Under the pieces are notes generated by a model. That model had not been told where the DNA came from. It saw only the letters and a program-made list of their open reading frames with translations, and did no database searches. DNA of 64,000 nt, from assembly GCA_036874045.1 (NCBI GenBank), contig JAZBRI010000003.1:20685501-20749500 (forward strand), given 5' to 3'. Shown here in pieces: positions 58,938 through 64,000 of this stretch; the first letter of the stretch is position 1; each line of letters starts with the position of its first letter. The DNA is from Cymodocea nodosa. Taxonomy: Eukaryota; Streptophyta; Magnoliopsida; Alismatales; Cymodoceaceae. The position numbers were made by a program, and so were the translations under genes.

Positions 58938-60617
58938 ATGGATGGTGAAATGTCTTTCCATCAGTTGGCACCTCATACGTTCAATGGAGACAGCTATCAG
59001 CATTGGGCGATTCAGATGGAGACCTTTCTTGATGCCCTTGACTTGTGGGAGGCTGTTGTTGAGGATCACGAGATGATGAAATTACCTGAAAACCTGACTA
59101 TGGCTCAACTCAAGACTCACAAGGAGAAGAGGACCAAGAAATCTAAAGTCAAAGCCTGCTTATTTAGTGCTGTGTCATCGGCCATCTTCACAAGGATTAT
59201 GTCTTTGAAAACACCAAAGGAGGTATGGGATTACCTCAAAGAAGACTATGCGGGTGATGAAAGAATCAAAGGTATGAAAATTTTGAATCTTATATGTGAA
59301 TTTGAGTTAATGAGAATGAAAGATGAGGAATCTGTGAAAGAGTATACTGATAGATTGTTATCCACTGTCAACAAAGTAAGGTTGCTTGAGACTGAATTTA
59401 CAGATTCTAGGTTAGTGGAAAAAATCTTTGTTACTATTCCAGAGAAGTATGAAACATCTATTATTACCTTAGAAAATACTAGGGACCTTTCTAAGATCAC
59501 TCTATCTGAATTATTGAATGCTCTCCAAGCCCAAGGGTAAAGGAGGCTTATGAGGCAGGAGGGGAATGTGGAAGGTGCTCTATTTGTCAAAAATGAGAGA
59601 AAACCAAAAAAAAAAGGTAGTAAAGGGCATGATGATCGAATCTCAAGTGAACAGGGGCCTAGTTCCAGTAAACCTAGGCAGAAAAAGAATTATTCGTCCT
59701 ATAAGCATTGTAACAAACGAGACCATCATCCATCAAAATGTTGGTGGAGGCCTGATGCAAAATGCACAAAGTGCAATCATGTAAGTCATGAAGCTCAAGT
59801 TTGCAAGCAAAAATTGCAGCAAAAGGAGGGCTGGCAATAACAAAAGGATGTTGAGCAGGAGGATCATTTATTTATGGCAGTGGTTGATAGAAATGAAGAT
59901 AAAAGTTCAACAATCTGGCTTTTAGATTGTGGGTGTACTCATCACATGACATTTGATCGAACTTTGTTTGTCAACTTAAAACCAATTCATACCACTAGGG
60001 TTAAGATTGGTAATGACTCTTATATCATGGTTGAAGGCAAAGGTTCAGTTCAACTAAATACAAAGGTTGGAATAAAGGGCATAAATAATGTACTCTATGT
60101 TTCAAACCTAGGCAAACACATTCTAAGTGTTGGTCAGTTGAGGGAGAGTGGTTTCAAATTGTTCTTTGAAGGATCGGTTTGTACAATAGCAGATTTAAAC
60201 AATCAAGAGTTGTTCAAAATTAAAAAGGAAGATAGAAGCTATCCTTTGAACTTTGAAGAGGATCAAGAGTCTGCCTATTCATGTAGTGCATAAGTGGCAG
60301 ATATGTGGCACAAACGATTGGGCCACTGTCACTTTAAAAGGATGGTAAAGTTACAAAATTTAGATTTGGTTAGAGGACTGCCAAGTTTTGGACAGAACAT
60401 ATCTTATTGTGGAACATGTCAGTTTGAAAAGATTTTTAGAAAAATATTTCCAAAAACAGGTTGCAGAGCTGAATGCAAGTTGCATTTAATACATACTGAT
60501 GTGGCTGGCCCTTTTAGTATTTCAACTTTGTATGGTGTAGAGACAAAATTTGTGCATTTTATTAGATATTATTGCATTATAGTTATGGACTTAATTGTGT
60601 TAAATATATGTTTTTGA
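58938..60617 (+). pseudogene. Copia gag-pol pseudogene with three stops in one frame
   Basis: Frame starts MDGEMSFHQL. UBN2 gag covers about residues 1-200, with WAIQMETFLDALDLWEAV and MKDEESVKEYTDRL. Stops are at 59538-59540, 59838-59840 (after WQ, likely Gln) and 60291-60293, all in the same frame. Knuckles: the first has lost its leading Cys (YKHCNKRDHHPSKC); the second is intact (CTKCNHVSHEAQVC). The protease loop reads LDCGCTHHM where D-S/T-G is expected. GAG-pre and integrase HHCC follow (MWHKRLGHCHFKRM, CGTCQFEK), then HTDVAGP with the first catalytic Asp. Coding similarity ends near 60540. Confidence 0.9.
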
Positions 60618-62190
60618 ATGAGATTACATGTCAACTGTATTTGAGGTTATTGCATGTCAAATGAGCTAAGTGTTGGAAAAATGTACAAATTTATCATTAT
60701 TTTAGTTGCATCACATCAAATAACCCACATGTAGGATTATAGTTAGTTATAAAATTGATTTCATGAAATATGCAACTATTGATTTTTTTATTATTATTTC
60801 ATGAAATCTTATGTACGTGACACATTTATTTTGACAACACCACCGCAAGAGTAAAGTTATCATGGAGGAATTTCATTTAGCAACATACAACACTACTATG
60901 CAAATGAATTGTGAATTAAGTTTCTCATACATGTCAATGTCGTCAATTGATAGTTATTACATGTATGTATATTTTTAGAATAAATTTAATGTTCCTTATG
61001 CATGTCACACATTTATTGTATTAGTTATCAAGTTTTATTTAAAATGTGACATTTAACATTATTTGTAAGTGGTTAGCAAAGGAAAAGTAAAACATGGAAA
61101 AATGAGAGCCATTGATCTTCCTTGGGATCATCTAAAGTACTTTTGAGATTTTAGATCTGAATCTGACTATATATGGCCCAAGGCATTCTCGTTGAAGTCG
61201 ATCTCACCCAACGCACAAGGGCAACTATTCTTCGTCTCCAAAACAGCAATGACGTCCTCCATTCTCTTCTCTCTTTCCCTCCTTCCAAGCTCAAGGAGCC
61301 AACTACATAGGCATGGTGAGCCAAAGGTCTTAACGTCCTCCCCCATCTTGCTTCCACCTCCATTCTCTTGCAAGGAGATCCACGTTCAAGGCTTCATGGT
61401 GAAGTAGGCGGCCTCCTTGGGAGAATCACGTTGAAAACATTGGTAGATTGAGGAGGCACTATTACTCTATCTCTAGAAAGAGTTACTTGTTACTTGTGCA
61501 AAGCTTAAGGAGCTTGAGAGAAAGGTGGCCACTCTATTTTCAATCCAACGAAGGTGCATCTCAAGGGAGGAATTCCAACGTGTGATAGCCATTGGAGCTA
61601 TTGAGTTGAGGTGGAAAACATCCTCAAAGGAGCACGTGAAGTTGGAGTGGAATTGCTTCAAAGGTATAAGAGGACTTGGGTGAGATCTCTATGCTTATTT
61701 TATGTTAAATTGTGTTGTTATATGAGCATAGGTAATTGTTATCTGTTATGTGTGTTGATTGTTGTGTTATCTCTATGCTTATTTTGTGTTGATTATTGTT
61801 GTGGATCTTGTTTGTGTGTTCTTGCATGATATATTAGGAGTAGTAGTGGTAATTACAGCATTTTGCTGTTAGATTTTGATATAAAACAATGGTGAAAACT
61901 TGTGATTATGTTAATAGAATTTTGTGCATATGTGGTGTTTGTGTATATGCCTAACAATAGCTAACTTAGTATAGTTTTTAATTGGTTGTGAATGACTATT
62001 CCTTGCTGTAACTATGACCATACTCATGCGGTAGTTACATATGAATTTAGTGGATGATATTAAGTGTGAATGCATGCACATTCGTTGAAATGATGAAATG
62101 TAAATTTCAGATTATATTGATTGAGGTTGTATGCTTTATATGCATATTTTCTTGGATTTTTGGCACCCATTTTAGATTTCTGTTAATAGC
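60618..62190. other. Unassigned sequence
   Basis: The stretch 61180-61680 is richer in GC and, read in one plus frame, gives CAKLKELERKVATLFSIQRR and REEFQRVIAIGAIELRW with stops between. I do not recognise it; it may be gene or transposon debris. 61690-61820 has a local duplication around CTCTATGCTTATTTT(A/G)TG. The rest is AT-rich. Confidence 0.4.
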
Positions 62191-62194
62191 CGTT

Positions 62195-62330
62195 TACTAA
62201 GAGGGTTTGTGCCTACTTGGATTTTTAAGAAAGGAAAGAAATGAAAGTAAAGAAAGTATGTAAGTAGTTTGTGCAGATTTGGAAACTTGAGAATGTTTGT
62301 TAACTTTCCCAAATATAAAAGGAAAAATTT
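62195..62330. repeat. GTTTGTGC subterminal repeats beside the minisatellite
   Basis: GTTTGTGCCTACTTGG at 62204 and GTTTGTGCAGATTTGG at 62268 resemble the repeats at 49.7 kb and 26.3 kb. They suggest that the GC-rich array which follows lies inside a related DNA transposon. Confidence 0.4.
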
Positions 62331-62389
62331 TCCCTGATTTCGGAGACTCTCCCCTCTGAAATCAAGGAATCCCCGATCGCTCGAATGCC

Positions 62390-63050
62390 CTGATTTCGTT
62401 TGCTTGAAGCTCGCCAGGTGCGTGATTCCTGCCGACCGTTTGAAGCTCGCCGACCGCTCAAAGGCCGTTGATCGCTCGAAGCTCGCGGACTGCTCGAAGC
62501 TCGCGGACTGCTCGAAAGCTTGCGGACTGCTTGAAGCTTGCTGATTGCTTGAAAGCTCGCGAACCACTTGAAGCTCGTCGACTGCTCGAAAGCTCCTGGA
62601 CCGCTCGAAGCTCGCAGACCACTCGAAGCTCGCCGACTACTCAAAAGCTCGCCGGCCGCTAGAAGCTCGTGACCGCCCGAATGCCCTGATTTCGTTTACT
62701 CGAAGCTCGCCAGTTGCGTGATTCTCGCTGACCGCTCGAAGGCCGTCGACCGCTAGAAGCTCGCTGACTGCTCGAAAGCCCCTGGACCGCTCGAAGCTTG
62801 CGGACCATTGGAAGCTCGCCGACTGCTCAAAGCTCGCTGACCGCTCGAAAGCTCGCCGACTGCTCAAAGCTCGACGATTGCTTGAAGCTCGTCGACGGCT
62901 TGAAGCTTGCCAACCGCTCGAAGCTCGCGGACCGCTCGAAGCTCGTCGACGGCTCGAAAGCTCGCGGACCGCTCGAAAGCTCGCGGACCGCTAGAAGCTT
63001 GTCGACCGCTCCAAGCTTGTCGATTGCTAGAAGCTCACCGACCGCTCGAA
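62390..63050. repeat. GC-rich minisatellite, 18-bp unit
   Basis: The unit GCTCGAAGCTCGCGGACC repeats about 35 times with 18- and 19-base variants (an extra A gives GAAAGCTC). A longer duplicated block, CGAATGCCCTGATTTCG, recurs at 62392 and 62678 (286-bp offset). Both strands give open frames of six-residue repeats because 18 is divisible by three; the 19-base variants shift frame, so I do not treat them as genes. Each unit contains the palindromes TTCGAA-like and GAGCTTCGAGC-like. Confidence 0.9.
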
Positions 63051-63055
63051 GGTAA

Positions 63056-64000
63056 TAATTTCATGAAACTTTTGCATAGTTTATTTCTTGCAGTTAGAAG
63101 AATACTAACAAATATTATTACCTATGCATGTCGGCGAGCCACTATTCCTGGTTTATTACGTTCAAAATTTCATTTTTGTCGTTACAAGAACAAATAGGCA
63201 GGGACGTACGGTGGAAACTAATAGGGGTAGACGTAGAGCTTTCCGAGCAAACACTCTTATCTTATCTACTAAAGTTTAAATTGAGCAACTTTTTATTTCA
63301 TCCATTCATCACTTCTAATAATTTCTGTTTGCGATGGAGCTTGTTTTGTATCAGTCGTCTGAACTTATTTACAAGGTAACATTTGTAACATGTATTTTGT
63401 TAATAAGAGTTAGAAGTTCATATCATGTTTATATGGTTAGTGGAGATTAACGAGAAGAGGAAAATTGAAAAAACAAGAAGCAAGATCTTTTGCAAGAATT
63501 AAGGTTGTTGAAGATTTAGGATTTTGTTAATATGACTCAATATTTTCTGTTGTGATCAATATGACTCAATTTGCATTAATGATGTCCTACATTATTTGGA
63601 TTTTGCTCTAGACAAAGAGAGACTACGTTGGCCTTGCATTAACAACAAAACATGCTTGGACCTAAGCAATCTTAGTGTAGGCTATGTGTTAATTCTTGAA
63701 TATCTTTTGCTGCTGTTCTTACTTCATTTGCTTTCTTTTTCATGATATCCAACTTATTTCTTTAGTTATATTTTGATTACAAATCCAACGAAAAAAAATA
63801 TGAAATTCTTATGTATGCCATTTCATATGTGTTATGAATGATTAGTAACTTATTTAAGTTATTCATTTTTATCCATTTTTAATGCATATTGTCATTGAAT
63901 GAATAATAACTTATTTAATTTTTATGTTAATGATTGATGTTGTCATTGTCATCCATATTTTAATGATGTATTTTTCATTTATATATATGTTTTGCAAATT
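63056..64000. other. AT-rich right end, no gene seen
   Basis: Short frames at 63128-63379 show no family features. No element boundary was found to the window edge. Confidence 0.5.

Larger units (their letters stand above)
58648..60617 (+). mobile_element. Ty1-copia element, 5' part (LTR to integrase N-terminus)
   Basis: A 250-bp LTR (58648-58897), a primer site (58900-58912), then one long gag-pol frame from 58938 with only three stops. The integrase reading breaks off at about 60540, and no RT or 3' LTR was found to 64000. It is the least decayed coding retroelement in the window. Confidence 0.87.

Noticed and set aside
62390-63050. Possible CRISPR-like array
   Set aside because: There are no unique spacers; units are contiguous and drift in sequence, as in a minisatellite, and the host is a plant.
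62172-63055. Several 70-130-residue frames on both strands of the 18-bp array
   Set aside because: Periodic six-residue translations of a minisatellite whose unit length is a multiple of three; 19-base variants break every frame.

Overview
This is an AT-rich plant nuclear DNA window, angiosperm-like. The evidence is a spliced FAR1-family gene, a plant VPS51 gene start with canonical GT-AG introns, and plant lineages of LTR retrotransposon (Tnt1/Tork-like, Ale-like and SIRE-like Copia, plus Athila-like Gypsy). There is also a short CCCTAAA telomere-type run. Most of the window is decayed, nested transposable element (TE) sequence; only two host genes look functional. I saw no rRNA, tRNA or CRISPR.

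Layout. (1) 1-12.9 kb, minus strand: the 5' end of a VPS51 homologue. Exon 1 (12668-12859) and exon 2 (4665-4804) join in phase across a 7.86-kb intron holding a Copia relic, a LINE fragment and a palindromic tandem array. Intron 2 holds a Tnt1-like Copia (1-4417) that runs off the left edge, and the rest of the gene lies beyond that edge. (2) 13-28 kb: LTR debris, including an Athila-type lone LTR (18020-19963). A SIRE-like Copia gag is split by a solo LTR with a perfect 5-bp target duplication (21190-22955). A second solo LTR (24678-26238) also has a 5-bp duplication, and a PIF/Harbinger transposase relic follows. (3) 27989-35475: an Athila-like Gypsy element with both LTRs but internal deletions and a dead protease. 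(4) 36.4-39.9 kb, plus strand: a FAR1-RELATED SEQUENCE gene with five coding exons. (5) 39.9-43.5 kb: mostly unassigned, with one phase-compatible exon pair of unknown identity and two tandem repeats. (6) 43494-52065: a SIRE-like element without pol, interrupted by an Ale-like Copia (44852-about 48645) and a MITE-like insertion. (7) 52-54 kb: the 3' half of another Copia. (8) 56929-57500: two exons of a CTP synthase glutaminase domain, broken by a stop and lacking the catalytic cysteine. (9) 58.1-60.6 kb: a Copia gag remnant carrying a younger Copia whose 1.68-kb frame has only three stops. (10) 62.2-63.1 kb: a GC-rich 18-bp minisatellite.

The host genes do not form a pathway: VPS51 acts in Golgi/endosome tethering and FAR1-type proteins act in nuclear transcription. 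The most unusual signal is a 58-bp module, 88% identical by direct count, shared by LTRs of a Copia-type and a Gypsy-type element. It is part of a wider pattern in which unrelated LTRs carry CACGTG and GTTGAGTT-type motifs. All calls come from reading the sequence; no database search was run.
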